Source: Paulownia fortunei (lineage: Eukaryota > Streptophyta > Magnoliopsida > Lamiales > Paulowniaceae). Taken from it: DNA of 64,000 nucleotides. The DNA lies in assembly GCA_019321725.1 (NCBI GenBank), contig CM033120.1, forward strand, positions 3,198,275 to 3,262,274. Direction: 5' to 3'. Of this stretch, positions 11,250 through 22,647 are shown piece after piece (within the stretch, counting starts at the first letter, position 1; each line of letters opens with the position of its first letter). The notes beneath the pieces are model-generated. The model saw only the letters and a list, made by a program, of their open reading frames with translations. It was not told the DNA's origin and searched no databases. Both the position numbers and the translations under genes were made by a program.

Positions 11250-13373
11250 ATGGCGGGGAGGAGGGAATTAGGGTTTCCAAAGACGAGTATTGGTAATTTG
11301 AAAGAGCAGTTGGTGAGGACGACTCTTCGTAATGTGAGATCACAAGGGCACCCATATGTTGAGCTTAGGGAAGATGGGAAGAAGTTGATCTTTTTCTGTA
11401 CTTTGTGTCTCGCGCCCTGTTATAGTGATTCAATCTTGTTTAATCACTTGAAGGGCAATCTACACACTGAAAGACTAGCCACTGCACAAGTTACACTGCT
11501 GAAACCAAATCCATGGCCATTCAGTGACGGTGTGTTTTTCTTCCATGATGATTCAGAGGAGCAAAATAAAAGTTTACCTGTTTCAGAGTCTGAGCGAAAC
11601 ATGTTGCTGGACACCCATCATGTGGATGCAGACAGCCTTGCTATTGTTAGTTATGGCAAAAACTTGGGACCAAATGCTAGTGCTCATGTTTCGCAAGAGA
11701 TTGAGGATCATGCTGATTTTGATGAAATTCCCTATGATTCAAATCTGGTTGGTGATGGAACTACTCATGATCTAGTTATTCCAGCTGTTCTACAAAAGGA
11801 TGAGGTATCTGATTTGGTAGTGAGGCATATGGGAGTTGGACGAATTGGTGCTAGGTTTAGTGAGAAGGATGGTGTCTCCAATGAAATTCGTAGAATATGG
11901 TGTGAATGGCTTGGGAATAAGGGTTTTGCCAATGAGGATATTGATGTGGTTCCAGAGCATGACTTTGCTGTTGTTACTTTTGCTTATAACTATAACTTGG
12001 GTCGAAAGGGGTTACTTGATGGTTTCAGATATTTGCTTCCTTCTAGTCCTCATTCGGAAGCTGAGGATAGTGGCAGTTCTAGAGGCAAGAAGAGGAAATC
12101 ATTTTCTGATCCAGAGGATATAAGTGAGGCCTCAAGTAATCAAGATGACTCTTCTGGAGAAGAGTCTCCATCTTCGAACAATTCAAATTCGAAAATACTG
12201 TTGTCTGGAAATGATGATCAGCTGGTGCTTTCACGAATTCTTTCAAGCAAAACCATGAGGAAACAATTGAGAGACCAACAGCGTATTGCCTCTGAGAGGT
12301 CATGTGATATCTGCCAACAGAAGATGCTCCCAAATAAAGATGTGGCAGCTCTCTTGAACAGGAGGACTGGAAAGCTTGTTTGCAGTAGTAGAAATTTGAC
12401 TGGGGTTGGACATTATCTGCTACTGTTTTTTTCTCTTATGTAGCTATATTGCAGATTTTGTAGTGTGTTTCCCTATGATTTTTCTGATGTTTTACATCTT
12501 TCTCCAGGGCTATCATTTAGCTGAACTTCTATTTTTCCATTTGCATACAGGCATTCCATCTGTTTCATATATCCTGCCTCATACATTGGATACTGCTTTG
12601 TGAGGTTGAAATTTATGCAAAGCAGTCAGTTGAGCCCAAAGTGAAACGGAGATCCAGGAGAAAGGTTAAAGGCAAGGATGGGGAAAATGGGGAGAAGCGT
12701 GAGATGCAAGAGAAGCAAATCTACTCTGCATTCTGTCCTCAATGCCAGGGCACTGGTATAAGAATTGATGGGGAGGAGCTGGAGAAACCAACTGTCCCAC
12801 TTGCTGAGGTTCATAATTTTTTTGATAGTTCTTAGTTGTTTATCCGAACCTTCATAAGTTAATTCTGTTTTTTTTAATTTCTTTCTTCTGAGGTTTGGTT
12901 TTCAATTCATATATTTAAGTTTTTGTATTTCCCTCAAAATGTTGGTAGAGAAGGGCCTTGGGGTTGCATATCATGCTCAAAATAGTTGTTCTCCTTGACG
13001 GTGTTGATGCCTTAATTAGTAAATGTTCTTTTTGTTTTCATTTCAGATATTCAGGTGTAAGATCAAACTATGTGATGCTCATAAAGCATGGATGAAAAGT
13101 CCCGAAGTGTTGCAAAACTGCTCAATGGGCTTTAATTTCCCTCTTCAGTCTGATGAAATATCTCAGGTAAAGGTCGTGTAATTGTAGGTCTACTGTACAT
13201 CTACAAAATGTATCACTGCATAAAATTTTGTCTGTCGAAAATTAAATATCTAACCAGACATGCAATGAAGGTGTAACGCTACATGGATGTTAACAAATTT
13301 CATTCAATTGCCTTTTTGACAGGAAAATGTGGCATCTCTGAAATTGCTACACTTCTATCGTGCCAGTGATTAG
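11250..13373 (+). CDS. U1/C2H2-type zinc-finger protein with RING-like C-terminal Cys/His cluster
   Basis: Four exons with GT-AG introns, all phase 0: 11250-12404, 12551-12808, 13047-13166 and 13323-13373, giving 527 residues. The start (MAGRRELGFPK) and the first finger match a plant-specific family of unnamed zinc-finger proteins. The finger is C50-x2-C53-x12-H66-x5-H72, followed by GNLHTERL, a U1/matrin-like form often seen in RNA-associated proteins. Residues about 265-315 are Ser/acid-rich with KKRK. A second cluster spans exons 1-2: C352-x2-C355, C378, H391-x2-C394-x2-H397 and C447-x2-C450, spaced like a RING or PHD cross-brace. A basic run (KRRSRRKVKGK, 417-427) suggests nuclear location. 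Reading through the first donor adds a short aberrant tail, so the splice is needed for the second cluster. Frames are clean throughout, which argues for a working gene. Molecular function is unknown. Confidence 0.88.
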
Positions 13374-13640
13374 ATTCGGTTTCTTAGATGCTGAGATCGA
13401 AGACTGGTTCATTTTTCTGACAACTTTGATGTGTGGAACTCACTTCTAACGCCTGCATTTGTTTGTAAATGTGATGATTTTGAAGAAACCATGGTATGTA
13501 CTGCGAATAGTTGTATAGGTGTAGAAGACAGTTTTTAGCTGTGGATGGCAGGGTGCATATGTTAGTGGATTTGCGTAAATTTGGTTTTTTTGTAAATAAA
13601 TTGCATCTTTCATTGTGTTAGTTGTAAAATACTTCGATAA
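13374..13640 (+). terminator. 3' UTR and polyadenylation region of the zinc-finger gene
   Basis: After the TAG at 13371-13373 comes about 220 bp of T-rich sequence with AATAAA at 13595-13600, followed by T-rich sequence. This fits a plant near-upstream poly(A) signal. Confidence 0.5.
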
Positions 13641-14133
13641 TACTGATCTCATAAAATGAAAATCTTCTTCCTAAAAGTACTTCTAACTTAAAATAATAAT
13701 GTGTTATTATAAATTTTCATTACTGCTTTTGAAGCAATATTATAACGTTATCCAGATGTTTAAAACTCATAAGATTCAATGACCATCCAAATAGGATATT
13801 TGATAAGGAGTATCTACTATGAATACTGGATTAATGTAATACAGTATGTAGTAGGAAAATAGTATTAATACAATATAGTGTTTTAATTATTGGTCTAATA
13901 ACTTTAGTTGTAATTTAATTTCAACTACCCTTACTTCCCTTATTCAGATCACCATCTTTACCATAAAGTAGCTGTGCACGTTTGGCGACTCCTTTCAAGT
14001 TATATCAAGTCATAGTTGGATTGAAAATCCTTGATTGACGAAGTGTGATATTCCTGATTTGCCCAAGGCCCATGAATTAGGTGTGGGTCGGGGTTAGGTG
14101 ATGAAAACCAAGCTCCTTATAATAAATACGTTT
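13641..14133. other. Intergenic, nothing recognised
   Basis: AT-rich spacer with no gene, RNA or repeat terminus that I can support. Confidence 0.5.
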
Positions 14134-14640
14134 TAGGGTTGGTAATTGGCATTTTGCACCTTGAAATTACACTCAATTTGCACTTTCCACCCTTAAATTA
14201 AAAGCTTAGCATTTTGCATCCTCCAAAATGCATGTGTTTCGCATATTGCACCAGGGATATTTCCGGCAAATCGGTCAAATATTTTATTTCCCTCCATGCC
14301 ACAGCCGCTCCCCCTTTATTTTTCCTCCTAATTTCACGGCTTTTGTGTGCTTTTTTCTCGCACAAATCCTCATCTATTCACAGTATAAAATTCTCATTCT
14401 CCCATCGCGTCCTCAAACCTCATCTTTTTTTTCTGATTTTTCTGTGCTTGTTTCATGCCTCCAAGCAAGCAACAAAGCTGTCTGCCTGATTGAAAATTCA
14501 AGAAACTATCAAAAAATCTCTGGAATTTTCACGAGCTTTGATGCTTTAAATCATCATTTTCTTGGACCAGTTTTGGATTCTGGTACTTGTATTCTTTCTT
14601 ACTCTTCAAATAGTTGAGAGCAATTCTTGTGTGTGTTATG
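14134..14640 (+). mobile_element. MULE-like terminal segment, facing right
   Basis: It opens TTGGTAATTGGCATTTTGCA, followed by spaced TGCA motifs at roughly 20-30 bp intervals and then a CCGGCAAATCGGTCAAA block. This is the reverse complement of the layout at 1560-1728. Inside lies a pyrimidine-rich, leader-like stretch (14280-14420). Two overlapping ORFs (14214-14489 and 14228-14617) cross this stretch but show no domain. The far end was not identified; it could be a non-autonomous or gene-fragment-carrying MULE. Confidence 0.4.
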
Positions 14641-15479
14641 ATTCTTTACAATTCAATGCTATTATTTAATCCCAGTATTGGCGATGCAATTCATACCACA
14701 TTGATTTTACAATTCAATACTATTATTTTTTCCTTCAACCACAACTAATATCCTTTGACAGCCTCTACCTACAATAAAACCTTTGACACGAACACATGGA
14801 GACAAAAATGTCAAAAGATCTACGGATGAGGATGTGCTTATATAGAAGCACATGGTTATAACCATGTTTCAAAAATTAACACTTCAAACTTATGATAATT
14901 CAAAAATAACATATATTAGTATTGTAATAAAGAAAACACAAAAACAAATATATGATGCGCAAGAAACATATATTATACCATTAAACTAAATATGCAAACA
15001 ATACAGAATAAATTAATTAAACCATCATTGAATATGATAAACTTAATTTAACAATTAAATAAACATTTCACTTGACATAATTTGTGTTTTGTTATTATCA
15101 GACTCGAGTAATATAGCAGAGTTTATTAGACACATGCCTCCACTAGTTTTTTTATTAATATTTTATATATACTTTTAGAATGTCGGATACATATCTAAGT
15201 AATGTCCTGTAGCAATACAATTGTCCATGGACCGAGCATAAATACAACTCGATTTCTGAACTTTCTGCACAATATAAGGGTCACCATTTGATATTCATAC
15301 ACAAGCGATCAACCATTTTAAATCTTCCGATTACAATTTTGAAATCACAATTTAAAACCATCACACATCAAAGTTTTAACTGAAAATTTTCATCGAATAA
15401 ACAGGTATTTGTATCATACTATCATATAAAATTCTTATATTCTTTTGCTAATTGAGCAAACCAATGTTTTGTTACATAT
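14641..15479. other. AT-rich flank of the transposon complex, nothing recognised
   Basis: No coding region found. The last five bases before the Tat LTR (catat, 15475-15479) are one side of its probable target duplication. Confidence 0.5.
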
Positions 15480-16114
15480 TGATGTGGCCTAAAGATGTTG
15501 GGCCAATCATTTGGACCGCAACCCGGGTAGGAATAGGTTGTATATACAAAGACTCTAGGGGCCCAGATGTTTGATAGGAAGAGAGACCCAGGACGTTAGA
15601 GAGACACCTAGCATACGGGCTGGTCAAATATTCTGGATGGAGTATTCGTCCTAAGGACTATTATAAGTAGCGTTTACGAAGCTGAAATAGACAAGTTTGT
15701 TTTATGTGCCCAGCTTGTATCAAGGGGGAATCTTAAATACCTTCGGAGACCAACAAAGAAAAGGAAATTCTGCCATAATTGGGTTCCAGATTCTACTAAT
15801 ATAACTCGCTATTGATGCTTATCTAAAAGGTAAAATCCTAGATTGGAGTTTATCTACAAGAAAACTAAGTCCTAGAAGGATTCCTCTTGTTTCATGCCTA
15901 AATATACAAATATAGGAGGTAAAAGTTCGTTATTATGATTTTACCAGCAATTACAAGCATTCTTTAGCTTATTCTAAAAATACCTTTGAAAGTTCTTGCT
16001 GGGCAAACTCCATCACCCCTAATTCTTATTCTGCAAGTGTTCTTGGAGGTTGAATCCAGGAGTTAGTCCAAGGATTTTTAGATTTCTTGATATGCATTAT
16101 TTCAATACGTATCA
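15480..16114 (+). repeat. Tat-like 5' LTR
   Basis: 635 bp, TG..CA ends, parallel to 40301-40963 over its length, including the gatgtttgataggaagag and tgatgcttatctaaaaggta blocks. Confidence 0.85.
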
Positions 16115-16116
16115 AG

Positions 16117-16134
16117 TGGCCGTCTGTGAGAACT
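16117..16134 (+). other. Primer-binding site of the Tat-like element
   Basis: TGGCCGTCTGTGAGAAC lies 2 bp after the LTR. It resembles the TGGCGCCGTCTGTGGGAA primer site common in plant Tat-lineage elements, with a short deletion and substitutions. Confidence 0.6.
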
Positions 16135-16157
16135 TTGATTTAAGACGTGAGAATAGG

Positions 16158-16418
16158 ATGGAAAAAACACAACAAAACCATGATGAGTCGCAACAAGATG
16201 AGGATGGCCAGGCATCGATAACTCCAGACATTCCACCTCGACGAACTACAATGGTTCCCAAAAATCAAAGCCAGAGGGGAGCTTGCCCAAACGGGTTGGG
16301 CCCAATTACTATGGAAGAGATGATGGGTCTTATAGCCATAGCCATGTACGCGACTCTCCAAAAGAGGGAACATGTTCAACCACCACCCCCTCTGGCTCAG
16401 ATTGAGGGGAGTACTTGA
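16158..16418 (+). pseudogene. Tat-like gag, N-terminal piece
   Basis: The open frame from ATG 16158 reads MEKTQQNHDESQQDEDGQ, then a proline-rich region and a PPPPLAQIEG end, then runs into the Athila LTR, whose first bases supply the stop. Low-complexity Gln/Asp/Pro-rich starts are usual in plant gypsy gag. The frame continues, with breaks, beyond the insertion at 33500. Confidence 0.6.
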
Positions 16419-17158
16419 TAAATGCATATTTTAACATATTTTTGTATTAACTCCTTTATACTTTTCTTACTTTATTCTTGTTAATATTATAGTTTTATTA
16501 ATAGTTTGTGTTAAGGAATCAATGAATAAAAAGAGATAAAAAAAGAGTCAAAATGAAACCAAAGAAGACAACACGTTTCTTGAGCAAGTTGAAAGATAAT
16601 ATTTCATTAGATTAAAGAAGTATCACAATTAGAAGAAAATATTTATTTTGCCTAAATCTATCATGGGTAGATCAAAATATATACAAGAAATCACTTGAAC
16701 TTTGCAAGTAATTGTTGGACTTGAATTAAATTCAAAATAAACATGTTTCCAAACTTGTACAATTTTTGTATTTTGGGCATAATTCTTGCTCAAAAGCTCT
16801 ATGAATCTGATTCTTACTTCATTTAAAAATGTTGAAAGCTCAGCCCAATTCAGCCTTAATTATAGTAGAAAATTCATCTAAATATGTACATTAGAAAATA
16901 TCTATCTATGTTAACATATCTCCTTAAATCAAACATAACTTTCTCTCTAATGGTAGACGATTCAAGTTGAAAAATGAAGCTAATAGAAAATCTATAACTT
17001 TTCTATTGATCAATTTTTCAAATTCAGCTGATTGCATGGAGAAAAATATGTGACAAAATTCACATCTAAAAATGACATATGAATTTAAAGCACATTTGAA
17101 GTTAATTTGAAGTGCATTTGAAATGAATTTGGAGATGTCAATTTAGGCACTCTTTTAT

Positions 17159-17166
17159 TATAAATA
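17159..17166 (+). promoter_or_regulatory. LTR TATA box
   Basis: TATAAATA followed by ggggctctt, found at the same relative place in the 3' LTR (32485-32492). It fits the LTR promoter, with the transcript start expected about 30 bp downstream. Confidence 0.6.
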
Positions 17167-17450
17167 GGGGCTCTTGGATGGCATTCAAAACATACAAAAA
17201 TCTTTAGAGAGGGAAAGAAAGTTTTATTGTTGTCTTTCTTTAGGCTAAGTTTTATAGTAGTAATGTAAGTTTTCTAGTAATAATAGAAATGTATTTTCTA
17301 GTTTCTTTTCTATTTTTAGTCTTTTTAACTTTCATTATGTCTTTCTAAATTTTATTTAAGTTGAGGAATGGTTATAAATGTGTATAATATTCAGGTGTGT
17401 TGTTTTATTGTTTTAATTTTTGATTGAAACCCTCATTGTCTAGTGATAAT

Positions 17451-17804
17451 TCTTGATTTATGTATAACCAATTACACAATAAATACTTAATTTATTTAGC
17501 TTATTGTACGGTTCTACCCCACCAACTGCTAATGTAAAATCTTGATTTGTTGTAGACAAATGTATGCATAAATACTTGATCCCATAAATAAGTGTTGGCG
17601 TTAAAACCTTACTTGTTTTGTGGTGATTCTTGATTTATGTATCTCCAATGACACAACAAATACTTGAGTTCATTTAGATTATTGTACGGTTCTACTCTAT
17701 TGACTGTTAATGTGAAACCTCAATTTGTTGTAAACAAATGTGTGCATAAATACTTGATCTCATAAACAAGTATTGGTTTGAAAAGATAATTTACAAACAG
17801 TAAG
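17451..17804 (+). repeat. 177-bp tandem duplication inside the Athila-like LTR
   Basis: Units begin at 17451 and 17628 with tcttgatttatgtat, and each contains 'gcataaatacttgat' and 'ataa.caagt.ttgg'. The 3' LTR has the same duplication (units at 32796 and 32974). The LTR at 1-702 has one unit. Confidence 0.8.
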
Positions 17805-18160
17805 ATAATATCATGATTTTCTTAATGCATGAGCTATTTGATAACATCTTTCCATTGGAACCTTCATTATGTATGAATTCCAATTGTGACATTTAAAAGA
17901 GGTAAAAAGAATAAACAATCATTTCTTTATCCAAAAATCAAGAGTGGATCCCTAATCTTCAGTGCTTTTATTACTTTGATTTCTTAGTTATAGCATAAAT
18001 TTTTCTTTATATTCTAAATCACATTCAGCCTATCTTTTAAAAAATATGAACCCAAAAACTTCAAACAACTTTCCTGTGAATCGACCTTGAACTTTCGAAA
18101 ATTTTATTACTTGACACAACTTGCACTTGGGTTTGCAACCTTAAAGTTGTAGCAAGTTTT

Positions 18161-18178
18161 TGGTACTGTTATCGGGGA
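18161..18178 (+). other. Primer-binding site of the Athila-like element
   Basis: TGGTACTGTTATCGGGGA is a decayed form of TGGCGCCGTTGCCGGGGA, which pairs with the 3' end of tRNA-Asp. It stands 6 bp after the LTR. The changes are mostly C-to-T and G-to-A, as expected from decay of methylated DNA. Confidence 0.75.
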
Positions 18179-18239
18179 AGGCAAGGTAAGTATTCAGGTT
18201 TGTAAATATTTTTTTCTTTGTAAATATTATGTGATTATA

Positions 18240-18590
18240 TTTTCCATAAACTATCCTATAAGGAGACATGCCTAATGATGTTTTAAAAGCAGTTCTATAC
18301 GCCCAAAGTATACCTGTAAGTTTAAGAGACCAATCTTTACGATTTGGGTTAACTGTCTTTTCCAAAATTTATTTTATCTCCCTATTTGCAAGTTCAACTT
18401 GTCCATTTGTGTGAAGGTAATAAGGGGTTGTAACTTTATGTATGATTCCATATTTTCTCATTAAAGTTCCAAAAACTTTGTTACAAAAATATTTTCCCCC
18501 ATTACTGATAATGAATCGAGAAATTCCAATAAAAATATTTGATCAAGATAATATTTGAATAGGTATGGATTATCCCAATAAAAGTTTTTC
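18240..18590 (-). pseudogene. Athila-like integrase, partial core
   Basis: The frame contains relics of the core: F-I-I-S-N-G-G-K-Y-F-C-N (normally IISDGG, so the second catalytic Asp reads Asn), Y-G-I-I-H-K-V-T-T-P-Y, then [11 protein letters not shown] and W-A-Y-R-T-A-F-K-T. Several stops are present. The preceding RNase H frame runs straight into this late part of the core, so the HHCC zinc domain and the first catalytic Asp have been deleted. It is cut at the inversion edge. An ORF at 18141-18365 crosses that edge and its last third is not integrase. Confidence 0.75.
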
Positions 18591-19992
18591 ACCTCGGTTC
18601 AAAATATCTTTTTATCTTGGAAATTCCAATACGGTGACATCTTTTCTGTCACAAGAAAATTAACAATGTCAGTAAACCAAGATAAAATAGAACTATTAAA
18701 TAATTGTTCATAAAAAAAAGTACCATTAATGGGTGTGGTTTGAAATGAGTCATCACAAACGAGTCTCGATAAATGATCAGCCACCACATTCTCGGCTCCT
18801 TTTTTATCTCGAGTCGTAATGTTGAATTTGTAGAGTAAGAAAATCCATCTAATTAGTCTAGGTTTGACATCTTTTTTTTTTATAAAAGATATTTCAAAAC
18901 TGCATGATCACTGAAAATAACAACTTATGATCCAACAAGATAAGATCTAAATTTGTTCAATGCAAAACTACAACAAGTAATTCTTTTTCAGTTATTGAAT
19001 AAATGACATATGGTTTCTTATATTTTCTTTGTCCTAAGACAGCTCCAACAACATAGTCACTAGCATCACACATTATTTTCAAAAGATACTGTCCAATCTG
19101 GAGGCTGCATGATTAGAGTAGACGTAAGCATGCTTTTAAACTTAACAAAAGTTTTTTCACAATTTTCAGTCCATTCAAAAATAGTGTCTTTTGTTAGAAA
19201 ATTATACAAAGGTTTAGATATTATACTAAAATCTTTGATAAATCTTCTATAAAAACCAACATCTCCTAAAAATGATCTTACCTCCTTAACAGACTTTGGT
19301 ATTGGTAAATTGACAATTAACTCGATTTTAGATTTGTTTACTTCAATACCTTTTGATGAAATAATGTGTCCAAGAACAATACCAGTTGTTACCATGAAAT
19401 GACATTTCTCCTAATTGAGTACAAAGTTCTTTTCTTAACATCTGCTCAAAACCTTTTCTAAATTAGACAAGCAATCGTCAAATGAATTACCAAAAATAAA
19501 AAAATCATCCATGAAAACTTCAAAAAAACTTTCTATCATGTTACTAAAAATACTAAGCACGCATCGTTAGAATGTAGTTGGTGCATTATATAATCCAAAA
19601 GGCATCATTCGATATACAAAAGTACCAAAATGACATGTAAAAGTAGTTTTCTCTTGATCTTCAATTGCAATTGCAATTTAATTATACCTAGAATATCCAT
19701 CTAAGAAGCAGTAAAATTCATGTCCTGCAACTCTTTTTAAGATTTGATCCATGAAAGGTAATAGAATATGATCTTTTCTAGTAACTGAATTGAGTTTCCT
19801 ATAGTCAATGTACTTTCGCCAACTAGTAGCAGTCCTAGTTGGAATTAATTCATCATTCTCATTTTTGACTATAGTAACTCCAGATTTTTTTGGTACAACT
19901 TGAGTAGGACTTACCCATTTGCCATCAGAAATAAGATAAATGATTCCATTATCTAAGAGTTTAATGACTTCATTTCCCACTACTTCTTTCAA
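18590..19992 (-). pseudogene. Athila-like reverse transcriptase and RNase H
   Basis: Reading down from 19992: L-L-D-N-G-I-I-Y-L-I-S-D, W-V-S-P-T-Q-V-V-P-K-K-S-G, the Athila-type insert E-N-D-E-L-I-P-T-R, Y-I-D-Y-R-K-L-N-S, LPFMDQ and LDGYSRYN. Then come CHFGTF, MPFGLYNAP, the catalytic FMDDF, the connection region with F-L-G-D-V-G-F-Y-R-R-F-I and the RNase H start C-D-A-S-D-Y. It ends at VADHLSRL near 18780. Stops and frameshifts near 19680, 19400, 19065 and 18940 break it. The enzyme would copy element RNA into DNA; this copy cannot make it. Confidence 0.85.
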
Positions 19993-20578
19993 TTAGGATT
20001 TAGCCTTCATTACATTTCTCTAGAAGGTTTAGCATTTTTCTCTAGGTAGATGTTATGTGTGCAAATTAAAGGACTAATACCTTTAATGCCAGCAATGGTC
20101 TATCCTAAAGCATTCGTATGCATTTTCAAAATTTGGATAAACTTACCTTATTGGGATGCATCAAGTTTGGAAGAAATTATTTCAGAAAAAGTCTCATTCT
20201 CACCCACATAAGAGTATTTCAACTCAAATAGCAAATGTTTCAAATCAATCATGGGAGTTTTAATACTTGATGAATAGATTGTACTATTGATGATGAAAGT
20301 TCTTCAAAACTTGGATTCCAAAAATATTTTTCTTGTACCTACAAAAATTTAAAGAGAGTATTCGAGTGTGTCTTTTTACAAATACTTTTACTTTCAAAAT
20401 AACTTTCCAGAGGATCAAATGAATTAGTTAAAGTAAAATACTTGTGAACAAGTTCCTTAATTGAATCCACTTTCTGTACTTCGATATCTTCTATAGGTTG
20501 ATTACAAACATTAGATACATTTAGTTCCAAATTCATATTTCCAAAAGATAATTTCAAAATAACATTCCTACAATTAAT

Positions 20579-21103
20579 CTAAGCATTTGAAGTTGCAAGA
20601 AAAGGACTACCTAAAATGATAGGAATATGTGTATATGTATGTGCAACAGGCTTTGTATCCAAAACAGTGAAATCCATTGGAAAGTAAAACTTATTAATTT
20701 GTACCAACACATCTTCTACTACTCCCTTTGGAACTTTAATCGAATGATCAACTAGTTGGAATACAACAGAAGTTGTTTTAAGTTCTTCCAAACCTAACTG
20801 TTCATAAACTGAGAAAGGAAGAAGATTTACACTAGCACCAAGATCAAGCAAAGCACGCTCTATTCTAGTATTTTCTATGGTATATAAAATGGTTGGACAA
20901 CCTGGATCTTTGTACTTGGATGGAGTGAATTGTTGAATGAGTGACCTAACACTTTCAGTTAAAAATACATTCTTTTGTACAAGATATTTTCTTTTTATTG
21001 TACACAAATCTTTCAAAAATTCCAATAATAGAATATTATTTTTGACTTGTTTAAAAACTTCAAAGATTTCAGCATTTGAGTTCAACTTTTGAGTCGGTTG
21101 CAA
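20579..21103 (-). pseudogene. Athila-like gag C-terminus and aspartic protease
   Basis: A 174-residue open stretch contains K-D-P-G-C-P-T and L-L-D-L-G-A-S-V-N-L-L-P-F, the protease active-site region (D-L-G-A-S in Athila). It ends with V-D-H-S-I-K-V-P-K-G and I-P-I-I-L-G-S-P-F-L-A-T. Order and spacing match the family. It is separated by stops from gag above and from reverse transcriptase below. Confidence 0.8.
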
Positions 21104-21374
21104 TTTTTGAGGAAAATGAGCAAAAGGTAAGTATTTTTCTTTTTCATTATTTTCAAACTCACTTTTCTTAAACGTACTATTTTTGAAGGTGGATTAAAAA
21201 CTTTCTCCTTAGAACGAATAGTTTTGTCAACGACTTTTCCATTACGAAGTGTTGAAACCGAATTAGCCTACTTGATTGAATTTTCCCCTAAAGAAAAAAT
21301 ATAACACTGAGTGGAAGGATTATGTTAAGGTTGAGTAGGACATTTACCTTTTTCATGAGTACGCAAAGAAGTTG

Positions 21375-22647
21375 TCAGTGTTGAAAGTGTGCTTTTGATC
21401 TCATTGATGACTTGTGAAGTCTGGTTATTAATGTTGTTTGTCCATGCATAAATTTTTGCACAGTCTCCTCAAGGAATTTTGTATGTGGAGCTGGATAAGA
21501 AGAAAAGTTTGGTGGCTTTTGTGAATGTAGCGGTTGGGCATTGTGCTCATCTTGCCAACTAAAATTAGGATGGTTTCTCCATTGTGGATTATAAGTTTCA
21601 GAATATGGAGAATGAAAAGGCTTTTTGAATATATTCATGATATTTTCTTGTGCTGGAATATTTGGGCATTCATTGGTGGAGTGTCCAACAAGTTCACAAA
21701 TATTACAAACTTCTTCATCTTGCGAACTGATTTCTTTTACTTTTTTAAGTTCTATGATCTCAACTTTTCTTGTTAAACTAGCAATCCTAGTATTTAGATC
21801 ATCTTCTTAACTAAAATAATATTTTCATTATATTACTATTAGCAAGATTATATCTAATAGAACCTTCAGGAGAATTAATAATATGCTATGATTGAGAGTT
21901 TTCTGTCAATTGGTCTAGATATTCTAGGGTTTCATCAGGTTCTTTATCAAGAGACTCACCATTACACATTGTTTCAACAAATTATTTATTTTAGAAGTTA
22001 AACCTTTATAAAAAAACTAATTAATTACCATTTTTCATAACCATGATGTGGGCATGAATTCAATAAATCTTTAGATCTTTCCCAACATTGAAAGAAAACT
22101 TCATTAGAATTTTGAGAAAAAAATTGAATTTGTCTTTTCAAAGCATTAGTTTTATCAGTTAGAAAGAACTTTTTTAAAATTCAGCTTCTTGTCAAGTGCC
22201 AACTGACATAGGTTTTAAAGAGTTAAGCCGATTTTTTGCTTTATCTTTTAAATAAAAAGGAAATAATTTGAGCTTAACAATCTCATTTGTACAAGTTTGG
22301 TCTTCAAAAGTGGCACAAACTTCATCAAATTCTTTCAGATATAAGTAAGGGCTTTCAGAGACTAAATCATGAAAAGTAGGAAGTAAAGGGATCATATCTA
22401 ACTTGAATCAAATATTATTTGCATTGAGAGAAAAAATAAAACAAGAAGGGGAAGAATTTTGAGGAGATTGCAAGTAATAATGCATGGTACGCAATTGTTG
22501 ATTCTCATTTTCATTGTGGATACTTTTATTTTTAGCCATGGTGGAAGTGTGTGAAGGTGATTCAAATAAATTTTCAAATAAAATTTTAAAATTATTTTTA
22601 ACTAAACGACAAGAATTATAACTACGATACCATATGAACATTGTCAT
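21375..22647 (-). pseudogene. Athila-like gag
   Basis: It starts in the Met-Ala-Lys-Asn region near 22540 and passes L-V-S-E-S-P-Y-L-Y-L-K-E-F-D-E-V-C near 22340. A zinc-knuckle remnant (C-x2-C-x4-H-x4-C: CNICELVGHSTNEC) lies near 21660-21710, then a Pro/His/Gln-rich tail. Frames break at least three times. Gag would form the particle that packages the RNA. The first 30 residues of the 22647 ORF are leader, next to the inversion edge. Confidence 0.75.

Larger units (their letters stand above)
16416..18154 (+). repeat. Athila-like 5' LTR
   Basis: 1739 bp, TGATAA..TAGCA. The right half parallels 1-702 and 32377-33499. It carries a 177-bp internal duplication and lacks about 27 bp (gagaaagggtgaag.. 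region near 17368) present in the other two copies. Confidence 0.8.
18240..22640 (-). other. Inverted internal segment of the Athila-like element
   Basis: To the left the plus strand reads LTR, primer site and leader; to the right it reads the integrase C-terminus, then 3' sequence. Between them every gag and pol piece reads on the minus strand. At the left edge the minus-strand integrase stops at [10 protein letters not shown]; at the right edge the plus strand resumes with C-H-L-P-L-E-L-E-H-K. These are adjacent in Athila integrases. Likewise the gag leader at 22640 joins the leader ending at 18240. A single inversion of about 4.4 kb explains both edges. Confidence 0.8.

Noticed and set aside
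11524..12333. ORFs in other frames within exon 1 (11524-11775, 11836-12123 and 12079-12333)
   Set aside because: They are shadows of the zinc-finger coding exon, which has the conserved motifs and clean frame.
18141..18365. 74-residue ORF starting with good integrase sequence
   Set aside because: It crosses the inversion edge near 18240; the last third is translated leader and primer-site DNA, so it is a chimera and not a gene.
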